DNA of 16,264 nucleotides from Bacteroidales bacterium UBA2712 (GTDB taxonomy: Bacteria > Bacteroidota > Bacteroidia > Bacteroidales > Paludibacteraceae). Under the pieces are notes generated by a model. The model made no database searches. It was not told where the DNA came from and saw only the letters and a list, made by a program, of their open reading frames with translations. The stretch is taken from NCBI GenBank assembly GCA_002354055.1, contig DEKW01000004.1:1-16264 (forward strand), given 5' to 3'. A program made the translations under genes and the position numbers. Below are positions 1-7,547 of this stretch, in pieces. The first letter of the stretch is position 1, and the number at the start of each line of letters is the position of its first letter.

Positions 1-26
1 AGCGACCTTCGTGGTCGCTTTTTTTT
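1..26 (+). terminator. Rho-independent terminator of a gene upstream of the window
   Basis: A perfect 7-bp stem (AGCGACC at 1-7, GGTCGCT at 13-19) with a TTCGT loop is followed by an eight-T run (19-26). It would end a plus-strand transcript whose gene lies before the window. Confidence 0.85.
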
Positions 27-66
27 CCCCCCTAATCCCTAACCCCTAACCCCCTAATCCCTAAAA
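27..66. repeat. CCCTAA-like degenerate tandem repeat
   Basis: Five irregular units of the form C(3-6)TA(A/T) follow directly on the terminator T-run. The unit resembles a telomere repeat, but this is a bacterial intergenic spacer and copy slippage is the simpler explanation. No gene overlaps it. Confidence 0.6.
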
Positions 67-79
67 ATCTTTGATTTTT

Positions 80-110
80 CTTGCATATGTCAAAAAAATG
101 CGTACCTTCG
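80..110 (+). promoter_or_regulatory. Degenerate Bacteroidetes-type promoter
   Basis: CTTG (80-83) followed by CATATGT, an A-run, and TACCTTCG (103-110) matches the promoter module found elsewhere in the window. It departs from the module in two ways: the spacer is 19 rather than 20 bases, and the -7 box has TTCG instead of TTTG. No coding gene starts close downstream, so it is either a relic or drives a non-coding transcript through the inverted repeat at 192-446. Confidence 0.35.
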
Positions 111-191
111 GACATCTGCCTTTTTGTTTTCCCCTCTCTCTCCCCTCCCAAAACAAAAATTCCCCCGTAGCTACGTTCGCGTCCTGCGGGG

Positions 192-446
192 CATACGCAA
201 TTTAGCGATTTTTTTGCTTCCCGCGTCATACTTCCGCTGCGGATAATAGATAGCCTTCGTCCCCGACGTATAGGGATATACCCTTCTCGGAGGCGTGTTT
301 TGACGAAGGGGTACGTCAAAACTCGTCGAGCAGGGGGCGAGTTACTCCGAAAGGGTATATCCCGCTATCCGCATGGTCCTAAGGCTATCTATTATCGCGA
401 AATTTCATTTCGCCAAGCAAAAAAAACGCAGAAAAATTTGCGTATG
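192..446. repeat. Long imperfect inverted repeat (about 255 bp)
   Basis: Seven nested paired blocks share one centre near 310: 192-200 with 438-446 (9 bp), 205-207 with 427-429, 209-219 with 415-425 (11 bp), 242-257 with 381-396 (16 bp), 273-285 with 351-363 (13 bp), 288-292 with 345-349, and 297-305 with 314-322 (9 bp, loop 306-313). All blocks listed are perfect; the segments between them have diverged. This amounts to two diverged copies of a roughly 125-bp sequence placed head to head. The right arm runs into the promoter of the 492 lipoprotein gene. No convincing protein is encoded. Confidence 0.8.
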
Positions 447-468
447 TGCAATTTTTGTAGTACCTTTG
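437..468 (+). promoter_or_regulatory. Promoter of the lipoprotein-gcvP genes
   Basis: TTTG (437-440), a 20-base spacer and TACCTTTG (461-468), followed by CAG, is a full match to the Bacteroidetes housekeeping sigma consensus. The start site would fall near 475, about 17 bases before the ATG at 492. The -33 box lies inside the right arm of the long inverted repeat. Confidence 0.8.
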
Positions 469-491
469 CAGTCGGAATAAAATTGACTACT

Positions 492-965
492 ATGATAACG
501 AAGTATTTTTCTAAAATCTGCGCAGTCCTGATGGCTGTGATGGTGTTCGCCTCTTGCGAGCGAAACGATGGTAAAGACCCGCGTGCCGCTTTTGTCGGCG
601 ACTATACTTTTGTCACGAACGGAAGTATAGAGATTGATGGCGTCCTTCCGCCTGCCAATACCTTGCCTATTCATGAAGATGGCGAGTTGTCGATCGTCTT
701 GGCGGACAAAGAGAATGCCATCTGGATGATTATCGATAACGACTCCTCCCTGGCCTATGTCTCCGGCAATCAGTTCGTCATGGAGCCTTCGACGGATAAG
801 ATGAATGTTGGCGAAGCGGTGTTGGTACTCGACTACTCTTACAGCCCCGCGATACTCAAGGATAATGGATGGACGATGATCTCCTATGCGGACGTCACGG
901 CTACCTACCGGGATAAGACCCTTACCGGTTCCGGCGAGGTCGTTGTTACTGCTACCAAGAAATAA
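492..965 (+). CDS. Small lipoprotein of unknown function
   Basis: The protein has 157 residues and begins with a lipoprotein signal peptide: a basic start, a hydrophobic stretch and the lipobox F-A-S-C with Cys22. It should be anchored in a membrane by that cysteine. The mature part has no motif I recognise; it is rich in alternating hydrophobic residues and ends in strand-like segments, suggesting a small beta-sheet domain of the kind common in Bacteroidales lipoproteins. I chose the ATG at 492 because it gives a clean signal peptide and lies just after a good promoter. The same frame is open back to 300, but the promoter is inside that stretch. The stop is only 15 bases before gcvP, so the two are probably co-transcribed, although no functional link is evident. 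Confidence 0.75.
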   Translation: MITKYFSKICAVLMAVMVFASCERNDGKDPRAAFVGDYTFVTNGSIEIDGVLPPANTLPIHEDGELSIVLADKENAIWMIIDNDSSLAYVSGNQFVMEPSTDKMNVGEAVLVLDYSYSPAILKDNGWTMISYADVTATYRDKTLTGSGEVVVTATKK

Positions 966-980
966 AATACACACAACTAT

Positions 981-3800
981 ATGAAAGTGAACTATCTTGA
1001 ATTGCGTCATATCGGGCTCTCCGAGGCGGACGAGAAGAAGATGTTAGAGGCTGTCGGCGCAGAGTCGATGGACGCCTTGGTGCGGGAGACCATGCCGGCG
1101 GATATCCTCCTGCCGGAGGGAATCGAACTCGATGAACCCGTTACGGAGCAGGTGCATCTGGAGACCGCGGAGACCTTGCTGAACACCAATGTCCCCGCGC
1201 GTTCGTATATAGGCCGCGGATGGTACGGTACCATCACCCCGGCGGTCATCCGGCGTAACATGCTGGAGAACCCCGTTTGGTACACCTCTTATACTCCGTA
1301 TCAGGCGGAAGTCAGCCAAGGTCGTTTGGAGGCGCTCTTTGTGTTCCAGACCATGGTCTCCGACCTCACGGGACTGCCCCTGGCAAACTGTTCGCTCCTC
1401 GACGAGGCTACCGCTGCCGCAGAGTCCGTGACGATGATGCGTAACCTCCGCTCGCGTGAGCAGGTGAAGAATAACGTCTGCAAGGTCTTTGTGGATGAGA
1501 AAATATGGCCGAACACCCTCTCCGTCCTCCGTACCCGCGCAGCGGGACAGGGCATCGAGATCGTCACCGGCTCTTATGCGGACTTTCAGCCTTCGGCGGA
1601 GTTCTTCGGCGCCCTCGTACAGTGGCCTAACAGCGACGGTTCGATCGAGGACTACGAGTGCTTTATCGACGACTGCCACGAGGCAGGGCTCAAAGTGACG
1701 GTCGTAGCCGACCTGCTTGCCCTCGCGTTGCTCAAACCCCTCGCCGCAGATATCATGTGCGGTACCGCGCAGCGGTTCGGTCTGCCCATGGGCTTTGGCG
1801 GTCCTACCGCCGGATACATGGCTACCCGCGACGAGTACAAACGCGATATGCCCGGGCGTATCATCGGTCTGAGTAAAGACAAATACGAGCACCCGGCGTA
1901 CCGCTTGGCGCTGCAGACACGCGAGCAACATATCAAACGCGAGCGCGCGACATCGAATATCTGTACCGCCGAAGCCCTCTCCGCGATGATGGCAGGTATG
2001 TACGGCGTCTATCACGGAGCTGAAGGTATCCGTCAGATAGCCGAAGGCATCCACGCCAAAGCGACTTATCTCAACGAGATGCTTCAGGCTTACGGCTATG
2101 CCCAGGAGAACGCGGAGTTCTTCGATACCCTCAAGATCAACCTTCAGGATTCAGAAGTCAGCCTTCAGACCCTCCGTGAGAAAGCCGAAGAGAAAGGCAT
2201 CAACCTCTACTACGATGCGGAGGGATGGATCGGTCTCTCGATAGACGAGACGGTCGATCTCTACGACATGGACGACCTCATCACCCTCTTTGCTGAGGCA
2301 TCGGGTAACCTGCCGCAGTTAGAAGACAGCGACGAAGCCTTCGAAGGTCTCTGGACCATCGACGAGAGCCGCGTACGCGACATCGATTACATGCAGGCGG
2401 AGGTCTTCCAAAAATACCACACCGAGACCGAACTCATGCGCTACCTCAAGCGCCTCGACCGCAAGGATATATCCCTCGCGACCTCGATGATCCCGCTGGG
2501 CTCGTGTACGATGAAACTCAACCCTGCGGCAGCGATGATTCCTGTCACTTTCTCGCAGGCAATGAATATCCATCCCCTCGCGCCGGAAGACCAGGTCATC
2601 GGTTACCAGACGATCATGGAGGAACTCAAAGAGCAGCTCTGTGCCATCACCGGCTTTGACGCTTGTACCCTCCAGCCGACCTCCGGCGCTGCCGGCGAAT
2701 ATACCGGTCTGGTAGTCATCCGTGAGTACCTCCGTCGTCAGGGACAGAGCCACCGGAACGTCCTTCTCATCCCGGCTTCAGCGCACGGTACCAACCCTGC
2801 CTCCTGCGTACAGGCGGGCTTCGTTCCCTGCGTAGTCGCTTGCGACGAGAAGGGTAACACCGACTTGAATGACTGGAAAACCAAAGCCGAGGAGCACAAA
2901 GACAACCTCGCCGGCTGTATGATCACCTATCCTTCGACCCACGGCATCTTCGAGCAAGCTATCCGGGAGATGGTCGATACGATTCACGCGAACGGCGGTT
3001 ACGTCTATATGGACGGCGCGAACATGAACGCGCAGATAGGCTGGACCAATCCTGCCTTCATCGGCGCGGACGTATGTCACCTCAACCTCCATAAGTCCTT
3101 CGCTTCGCCTCACGGCGGTGGCGGACCCGGTGCCGGAGCAGTATGCTGCGTGGAGAAGATGGCGGAGTGCTTGCCGAGCGAAGATCATAACCGCGTCTCG
3201 TCTGCCCTCTACGGCAACGCGAATATGGCGCTGATCTCCTGGGGCTATATCGCCATGATGGGCGCCGAGGGTCTGCGTCACGCTACCGCGGCAGCCATCC
3301 TCTCGGCGAACTATATGGCCTCCCGCCTCAAAGAGGCGTACGGTATCGTCTATACCGGCGAGACGGGTAGAGTAGGTCATGAGTTGATCCTCGACTGCCG
3401 CCAGTTCCATGCCATCGGCATCACCGAGTCGGACATCGCCAAGCGTCTGATGGACTACGGTTATCATGCGCCAACCCTCTCTTTCCCCGTGCACGGCACC
3501 CTTATGGTGGAGCCGACGGAGAGCGAGTCCTTGGAGGAGATTGACCGTTTCTGCGACGTCCTGCTGCAGATCCGTCAGGAGATAGCTGATGTCGAGTCCG
3601 GCAAAGCGGATAAGAGTGATAACGTCCTCCTCAACGCACCGCACCCCGAGTACGAAGTAGTGGCGGACGAATGGAGCCATCCCTACAGCCGCAAACAGGC
3701 TGCATACCCCACCGAATGGGTCGCTCAGACAAAGTTCTGGTGCCCCGTCGGAAGGGTGGATAACGGCTTTGGCGACCGTAACCTCGTAGCTAAATTCTAA
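981..3800 (+). CDS. gcvP: Glycine dehydrogenase (aminomethyl-transferring), P-protein
   Basis: This is the pyridoxal-phosphate decarboxylase of the glycine cleavage system. It removes CO2 from glycine and passes the aminomethyl group to the lipoyl arm of GcvH. At 939 residues it is the fused full-length form, in which both homologous halves are present: roughly 1-445, with motifs such as RGWYGT and GLPMGFGGP, and 450-939. The second half carries SMIPLGSCTMKLN, the SAHGTNPAS segment and the PLP lysine K705 in NLHKSFASPHGGGGPG. No frameshift is seen. The genes for GcvT, GcvH and the lipoamide dehydrogenase are not in the window, so the system is split over the genome. There is no room upstream (15 bases) for a glycine riboswitch, and transcription probably starts at the promoter before the lipoprotein gene. 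Confidence 0.97.
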   Translation: MKVNYLELRHIGLSEADEKKMLEAVGAESMDALVRETMPADILLPEGIELDEPVTEQVHLETAETLLNTNVPARSYIGRGWYGTITPAVIRRNMLENPVWYTSYTPYQAEVSQGRLEALFVFQTMVSDLTGLPLANCSLLDEATAAAESVTMMRNLRSREQVKNNVCKVFVDEKIWPNTLSVLRTRAAGQGIEIVTGSYADFQPSAEFFGALVQWPNSDGSIEDYECFIDDCHEAGLKVTVVADLLALALLKPLAADIMCGTAQRFGLPMGFGGPTAGYMATRDEYKRDMPGRIIGLSKDKYEHPAYRLALQTREQHIKRERATSNICTAEALSAMMAGMYGVYHGAEGIRQIAEGIHAKATYLNEMLQAYGYAQENAEFFDTLKINLQDSEVSLQTLREKAEEKGINLYYDAEGWIGLSIDETVDLYDMDDLITLFAEASGNLPQLEDSDEAFEGLWTIDESRVRDIDYMQAEVFQKYHTETELMRYLKRLDRKDISLATSMIPLGSCTMKLNPAAAMIPVTFSQAMNIHPLAPEDQVIGYQTIMEELKEQLCAITGFDACTLQPTSGAAGEYTGLVVIREYLRRQGQSHRNVLLIPASAHGTNPASCVQAGFVPCVVACDEKGNTDLNDWKTKAEEHKDNLAGCMITYPSTHGIFEQAIREMVDTIHANGGYVYMDGANMNAQIGWTNPAFIGADVCHLNLHKSFASPHGGGGPGAGAVCCVEKMAECLPSEDHNRVSSALYGNANMALISWGYIAMMGAEGLRHATAAAILSANYMASRLKEAYGIVYTGETGRVGHELILDCRQFHAIGITESDIAKRLMDYGYHAPTLSFPVHGTLMVEPTESESLEEIDRFCDVLLQIRQEIADVESGKADKSDNVLLNAPHPEYEVVADEWSHPYSRKQAAYPTEWVAQTKFWCPVGRVDNGFGDRNLVAKF

Positions 3801-3811
3801 ACAGGCATCCT

Positions 3812-4756
3812 GTGAGAGAGAATATAAAACAAAAGTCCAACCTCCGCGAGCATCTGAAAGGGTACAGGCGTACCTTGCCGTGGATCATGCTCAAGGAGCT
3901 GTTCATGATCGCCCTCAGTACGATCCCTTATGCCCTGACGGTGAACCAGCTGTTAGTGCCGCACGCTATCGTAGGCGGCGGCGTGACGGGTCTGTGCGAG
4001 ATCATCTATTTCGCGACGGAAACATACGTACCTATATGGCTCAGCAGCGCGTTGATCAACATACTGCTGCTCATTCTGGCGGCAATTACGGTAGGCTGGC
4101 GGTACGCATTACGCACCATTTGGGGCGTACTGTGGCTCACGATCTGGCTCAAAGTGATCCCTATCGCTCCGGTGCCGCTGCTCACGGATTCGTTCATGGC
4201 GGTGGTGATAGGAGGTCTGTTCACGGGCTGTTTCTTAGGGATATGCTTCCTCAACAACGGTTCTACCGGAGGTACGGATATCGTCGCCATGATCGTCAAC
4301 AAGTACCACCATCTGCCGATGGGCAGGGTACTGCTGATGGCGGATATGACGGTGATATCCTCGGCGTTCTTCCTGCCTACCATTCAGGCGGCAGGCACAC
4401 AAGGCGCGATAGAGAAAATCCTCTTCGGTCTGACCTATACGTTCATGTGCTCGACGGCTGTGGACTGGGTGATGAATAGGATGCGGCAGTCTGTCCAGTT
4501 TATGATCTTCACCCAGAAACCCGATGAGATAGCCGAAGCGATCATCACGCAGGCACACCGCGGATGTACGTTTCTGGAGGCGGAAGGCGGCTTTAACAAG
4601 AAGCCGATGAAGGTAGTCACGACTATCGCGCGCTCCTACGAATCCGCTACGATCTTCCGCCTCGTGCGATCCATAGATCCCAATGCGTTTGTGTCGCAGA
4701 GCCAGGTACGGGGCGTTTTCGGGCAGGGCTTTGACCCTATGGCAAACGGGAAATAA
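3812..4756 (+). CDS. YitT family membrane protein (first of a tandem pair)
   Basis: This 314-residue inner-membrane protein has the YitT architecture. An N-terminal set of about five or six hydrophobic segments (roughly residues 27-195) includes the family signature NNGSTGGTDIVAMIVN. A soluble C-terminal DUF2179 domain (about 225-310) ends in the VFGQGFD motif. The substrate of the family is not established. The start is uncertain. GTG at 3812 lies 11 bases after the gcvP stop and gives a leader as long as that of its neighbour, while the first ATG in frame is at 3887. The close spacing suggests co-transcription with gcvP, and the next gene is a paralogue. Confidence 0.9.
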   Translation: MRENIKQKSNLREHLKGYRRTLPWIMLKELFMIALSTIPYALTVNQLLVPHAIVGGGVTGLCEIIYFATETYVPIWLSSALINILLLILAAITVGWRYALRTIWGVLWLTIWLKVIPIAPVPLLTDSFMAVVIGGLFTGCFLGICFLNNGSTGGTDIVAMIVNKYHHLPMGRVLLMADMTVISSAFFLPTIQAAGTQGAIEKILFGLTYTFMCSTAVDWVMNRMRQSVQFMIFTQKPDEIAEAIITQAHRGCTFLEAEGGFNKKPMKVVTTIARSYESATIFRLVRSIDPNAFVSQSQVRGVFGQGFDPMANGK

Positions 4757-4776
4757 AGAAGAAAGTAGAAAGTAGA

Positions 4777-5754
4777 ATGTTACGGTTTCATCGTTTTGTA
4801 AATCCGCACAATGCGCCGAGTCAGTCCCGGGTAAGGACGGTGTTTGAATACCTGGTGATCATTTTCGGTATCTTCCCCATGGCACTGATGGTCAACTGGG
4901 TACTCCTGCCGCACGCCTTCGTCGGCGGCGGACTGACGGGTATCTGCTCCGCGATCTATTATGTTACCGGAGGACTCTTCCCCTCGCTCTTTCCCGAATA
5001 CGGGGGGGCGGTCCCGGTCTGGCTGACGACTTTCGTGTTCAACGCCATACTGCTTTTGATAGCAGGTCTCACGGTAGGTTGGCGGTTCTGCATCCGGACG
5101 ATGGTAGGCGTTGCGGCAATCACGTTCTGGTACCGCGTGATACCTATCCTGCCGGAACCGATCATCGAGGATCCGTGGCTGGGAGCCATCATCGGCGGCT
5201 TCGTCTTCGGACTCAGTCTGGGGGCAGTACTGGCGGCTAACGGGTCGTCCGGAGGCACGGATATCGTCGCGATGATCGTCAATCATTACCGGAATATATC
5301 GCTCGGAAATATCATGCTGGCGTGCGATATTGTTATTATCGCCTCTGCGTTCTTCCTGCCGCTGCCTGAGTCCATGAAGGCAGAGGGTGCCAATCCCACT
5401 TACCTCCAGATCAAGCGTGTGCTTTATGGTGTAGCGATGACGATCTCCTATACCGTCGCAGTCGATTGGCTCATGGCGCGGCTGCACCGGTCCGTCCATT
5501 TCCTTATTTATTCGTCCAAATACGAAGAGATTGCTACCGCCATCAATACTACCGTTAACCGAGGAGTGACGGTCCTCGACGGCACCGGCTGGTACTCCAA
5601 GAAACCGGTGAAGGTCATCTCGGTGCTTGTGCGCAAGCCGGAGAGTTCGTTGGTCTTCAGTCTGATTCACGAGATTGACCCCGATGCACTCGTTTCCATC
5701 GCCGATGTAGGAGGTGTCTTTGGTTCCGGCTTTGACAAAATTAAGGTAAAATAG
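4777..5754 (+). CDS. YitT family membrane protein (second of a tandem pair)
   Basis: This 325-residue protein aligns with the preceding one along its whole length. Shared blocks include LLPHAFVGGGLTGIC (LVPHAIVGGGVTGLC in the neighbour), ANGSSGGTDIVAMIVN, and a C-terminal DUF2179 domain ending VFGSGFD. It is predicted to have five or six membrane segments followed by a cytoplasmic domain. The ATG at 4777 is 20 bases after the first yitT-like gene, and the gap holds a short GAAAGTA repeat. The two genes diverged well before now, so they look like an old tandem duplication kept as a pair, possibly forming one complex. The transported substrate is unknown. No clear terminator follows before the tRNA promoter. 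Confidence 0.9.
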   Translation: MLRFHRFVNPHNAPSQSRVRTVFEYLVIIFGIFPMALMVNWVLLPHAFVGGGLTGICSAIYYVTGGLFPSLFPEYGGAVPVWLTTFVFNAILLLIAGLTVGWRFCIRTMVGVAAITFWYRVIPILPEPIIEDPWLGAIIGGFVFGLSLGAVLAANGSSGGTDIVAMIVNHYRNISLGNIMLACDIVIIASAFFLPLPESMKAEGANPTYLQIKRVLYGVAMTISYTVAVDWLMARLHRSVHFLIYSSKYEEIATAINTTVNRGVTVLDGTGWYSKKPVKVISVLVRKPESSLVFSLIHEIDPDALVSIADVGGVFGSGFDKIKVK

Positions 5755-5772
5755 CATTTTTTTGCGATTTTA

Positions 5773-5804
5773 CTTGCATATATCAAAAAAAAGCAGTAAT
5801 TTTG
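5773..5804 (+). promoter_or_regulatory. Promoter of tRNA-Ser
   Basis: CTTG (5773-5776), a 20-base spacer containing CATATATC, an A-run and GCAG, and TAATTTTG (5797-5804) fit the recurrent module. The start site would fall near 5811, giving a leader of about 43 bases before the mature tRNA. That leader contains a slippage-like stretch of repeated GGTAAATG/AGTAAATG words. Confidence 0.75.
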
Positions 5805-5853
5805 CACGCTTTTTTGCTAAATGGTACATGGTAAATGGCCAAATAGTAAATGA

Positions 5854-5942
5854 GGAGAGTTGTCTGAGTGGTCGAAAGAGCCGCACTCGAAATGCGGTAT
5901 ACGCATTACGTCGTATCGGGGGTTCGAATCCCTCACTCTCCG
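5854..5942 (+). tRNA. tRNA-Ser (anticodon CGA)
   Basis: The acceptor stem pairs GGAGAGT (5854-5860) with ACTCTCC (5935-5941), with discriminator G5942. The anticodon stem CCGCA/TGCGG (5881-5885, 5893-5897) encloses the loop CTCGAAA with anticodon CGA at 5888-5890, which reads UCG. A long variable arm (about 5898-5917) and the T-loop TTCGAAT confirm a class II serine tRNA. CCA is not encoded. A promoter and a terminator flank the gene, so it is transcribed alone. The 3' end is duplicated downstream. Confidence 0.97.
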
Positions 5943-5943
5943 C
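5927..5943. repeat. 3' end of tRNA-Ser, first copy of a 17-bp direct repeat (candidate attachment site)
   Basis: AATCCCTCACTCTCCGC covers part of the T arm, the 3' acceptor strand and the discriminator. The same 17 bases recur at 6192-6208. The 3' ends of tRNA genes are classic targets of tyrosine-recombinase integrases, and the duplicate restores an intact tRNA. Confidence 0.7.
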
Positions 5944-5983
5944 AAAGCGTCGAGTTCGGGATACTGAACAAAATGCAAAAAGG

Positions 5984-6011
5984 AATGGAGGTCATTGACT
6001 TCCATTTTTTT
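5984..6011 (+). terminator. Terminator after tRNA-Ser
   Basis: A 10-bp stem (5984-5993 with 5997-6006, one G-T pair) with a 3-base loop leads into a seven-T run (6005-6011). It lies 41 bases past the tRNA 3' end. Confidence 0.85.
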
Positions 6012-6069
6012 GTGGACTATAGAGCCTGTTGAGAATTTATTATCATAAAGGTACTATGGTTCACAAAAA

Positions 6070-6091
6070 GAAAGGGTGCTTGCACTCTTTC
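6070..6091 (+). other. Strong hairpin between the two attachment-site copies
   Basis: GAAAGGGTGC (6070-6079) pairs with GCACTCTTTC (6082-6091) with one G-T pair. The following CTTTGTATTTTGTTT is T-rich but interrupted, so it may be a weak terminator. Nothing coding is evident between 6012 and 6191. An open frame at 6029-6256 reads through the duplicated tRNA end and is not believable as a gene. Confidence 0.5.
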
Positions 6092-6191
6092 CTTTGTATT
6101 TTGTTTAGTTGGAAGAACTATAGCTTTGCCCAGGATGCCTCTGGCACAGAAAGTGGATTGGGGGGAATTGGCATAGCCAAGGCGGCGTCCC

Positions 6192-6208
6192 AATCCCTCA
6201 CTCTCCGC
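6192..6208. repeat. Second copy of the tRNA-Ser 3' end (candidate attachment scar)
   Basis: This is an exact 17-base copy of 5927-5943, in the same orientation, 265 bp downstream. The 5' part of a tRNA is absent upstream, so it is not a second tRNA gene. A short palindrome TTGGC-ATA-GCCAA (6168-6180) lies just before it. No integrase remains between the copies. Confidence 0.65.
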
Positions 6209-6210
6209 TT

Positions 6211-6254
6211 AAAAAGATTAGGGGCATCCCGATGGGACGCTCCTAATTCTTTTT
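6211..6254. terminator. Bidirectional Rho-independent terminator
   Basis: A long hairpin runs from AAAAAGATTAGG (6211-6222) to CCTAATTCTTTTT (6242-6254), with an inner stem CATCCC/GGGACG around GAT. An A-run precedes and a T-run follows, so it can stop transcription in both directions. It can serve the minus-strand lipoprotein gene (6406-7512) and anything read from the tRNA side. Confidence 0.7.
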
Positions 6255-6328
6255 AGAGAAGTCCGAGAGCCTTCTCAACCCCCGATCGGGAGTTCTCCGC
6301 CGCTTCGCTCTGTCGATTACTACTCATC

Positions 6329-6383
6329 TGCGTTATGCTACATTCCATAATCGTCTTTGCCGCTTATGGGTAGCATTTACGCA
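6329..6383. repeat. Imperfect inverted repeat downstream of the minus-strand lipoprotein gene
   Basis: TGCGTTATGCTAC...CCATAA (6329-6350) faces TTATGGGTAGCATTTACGCA (6364-6383). The arms pair with a few small bulges around a 13-base centre. It lies 23-77 bases past the stop codon of the minus-strand gene and would form a hairpin in its 3' untranslated region. There is no T-run, so it may protect the RNA end rather than terminate. Confidence 0.55.
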
Positions 6384-6405
6384 TATTTCGTAATTTTCGA
6401 ATCCA

Positions 6406-7512
6406 TTAAAGATTGTACCGGCGATGATACGAGCCTAAAATCTCTTCTTTGTGTTCGCGGGTCCATCTGAGCCATCCTTCGTCTCCAAATTCATCGGCAA
6501 TACTATCGTCCTCGAACACATCTATGTATTTCGGTAAGATACGGCGGACAGCATCCCGGAAATATACGGAATCCATGTGGAAGAAAAGCGGGTAATGTCC
6601 TTCAAAAAGTAACTCTGAAGCAGCTCCGTCTGACCATTGACCCATTCTAAGATATGCGTCGCGGAAAAGAGGATTGTCTTTGGAACGAGCTATCGCCATG
6701 CTGTCAATTAGCACTGCCCTGAAATCGTAAGGATAGTTATATTCCGGTTCATATACAAAGTATTGGTCCCTGTTTTCAGGCATAGCACGCAGAAGTTCTT
6801 CATCTGTGATCTTTTCGTTCCTCATGATTCTTTCATACAAGTGCGCCAAGTAACTATTATAATGAGGCTCTCTAAAATAGGATTTAACGGTCCATTGATG
6901 ATGCCTTAACGTGGTGTCTCGGTGCTGTATTTTGACAAACTTACCGCTCTCAATGGAATAGGTTGTTTCTGATAATTCAAAGAGCAACGTATCACTAAAA
7001 TCCCTTCCTGTAATAGGTTCTGCTCTATGGCCCTCTAAGATATATAGGTTGTGATTTGTAATAGATCTTGCTCTATAGTCCTTTAAGACATATATATCGG
7101 AATCGGAGATGGTAAGTTGTTGATCCGTCAATCGGTATCCTCGTTGGTTGTGACGCTTAATCTTAACGGAGTCCGTCAATGGAATTCCATCAACACTTTC
7201 ATATATTACGAAATCTTGCAGCAAAATATCCATTACTGTAGTATCTCGGTAGTTCACTAATGCAAGCGTATAAACTCTATCATTATAACCAATCTCGAAT
7301 AGTTTATCGGAATAAGGCGACCTACGAATGGTGGTCAAGACGGGAGATTCATATTCTTCTGGATACTCTCGAAGGAAGAATTTCGGAAATGCCTGTTTTA
7401 CGGCTTCTATCATGACACTGTCATCCATAGAAGGCGAAGCCGTATTGGACGGGGTTGTTTGGCATGCTGCAAACAACAGACAAGCGATGCATATGTAAAT
7501 AAGTCGTTTCAT
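6406..7512 (-). CDS. Lipoprotein of unknown function (368 residues)
   Basis: The protein starts with a lipoprotein signal peptide and lipobox F-A-A-C (Cys17), followed by a Thr/Ser/Asn-rich linker, so it should be tethered to a membrane. The mature part is rich in charged and aromatic residues (Asp, Arg, Tyr, Glu) and has many short strand-like stretches up to about residue 240, then a more helical C-terminal third. I do not recognise a family. Its DNA is visibly richer in A/T and uses more A/T-ending codons than gcvP or nrdD, and it sits between a duplicated tRNA end and the relic of a DUF3791-DUF3990 cassette, so it may be acquired DNA. A promoter at 7694-7725 precedes it by about 180 bases. 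Confidence 0.8.
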   Translation of the reverse strand: MKRLIYICIACLLFAACQTTPSNTASPSMDDSVMIEAVKQAFPKFFLREYPEEYESPVLTTIRRSPYSDKLFEIGYNDRVYTLALVNYRDTTVMDILLQDFVIYESVDGIPLTDSVKIKRHNQRGYRLTDQQLTISDSDIYVLKDYRARSITNHNLYILEGHRAEPITGRDFSDTLLFELSETTYSIESGKFVKIQHRDTTLRHHQWTVKSYFREPHYNSYLAHLYERIMRNEKITDEELLRAMPENRDQYFVYEPEYNYPYDFRAVLIDSMAIARSKDNPLFRDAYLRMGQWSDGAASELLFEGHYPLFFHMDSVYFRDAVRRILPKYIDVFEDDSIADEFGDEGWLRWTREHKEEILGSYHRRYNL

Positions 7513-7547
7513 ATATCATGTATATTCAATGTGATTATAAACCGGTT

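Noticed and set aside
32..319. 95-codon minus-strand frame in the left spacer
   Set aside because: It runs through the CCCTAA repeat and the long inverted repeat, and its peptide resembles the plus-strand reading of the other arm only because the arms are complementary.
300..491. N-terminal extension of the 492 lipoprotein
   Set aside because: The extension contains the promoter and precedes a complete signal peptide, so translation from 300 is not plausible.
966..980. Glycine riboswitch before gcvP
   Set aside because: Only 15 bases separate gcvP from the upstream gene, too few for the aptamer.
1044..2054. 336-codon open frame on the minus strand inside gcvP
   Set aside because: It lies entirely antisense to a well conserved gene with high-GC third positions, which create long antisense frames. 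No recognisable protein and no promoter.
2778..3680. 300-codon minus-strand frame inside gcvP
   Set aside because: Same reason: an antisense shadow of the C-terminal half of GcvP, with no family features.
4780..5757. 325-codon minus-strand frame matching the second YitT gene exactly
   Set aside because: It mirrors a membrane protein gene codon by codon and is hydrophilic and Arg/Asp-rich, as expected of an antisense reading.
6029..6256. 75-codon plus-strand frame between the tRNA and the terminator
   Set aside because: It reads through the duplicated tRNA 3' end and a terminator hairpin; no coding character.
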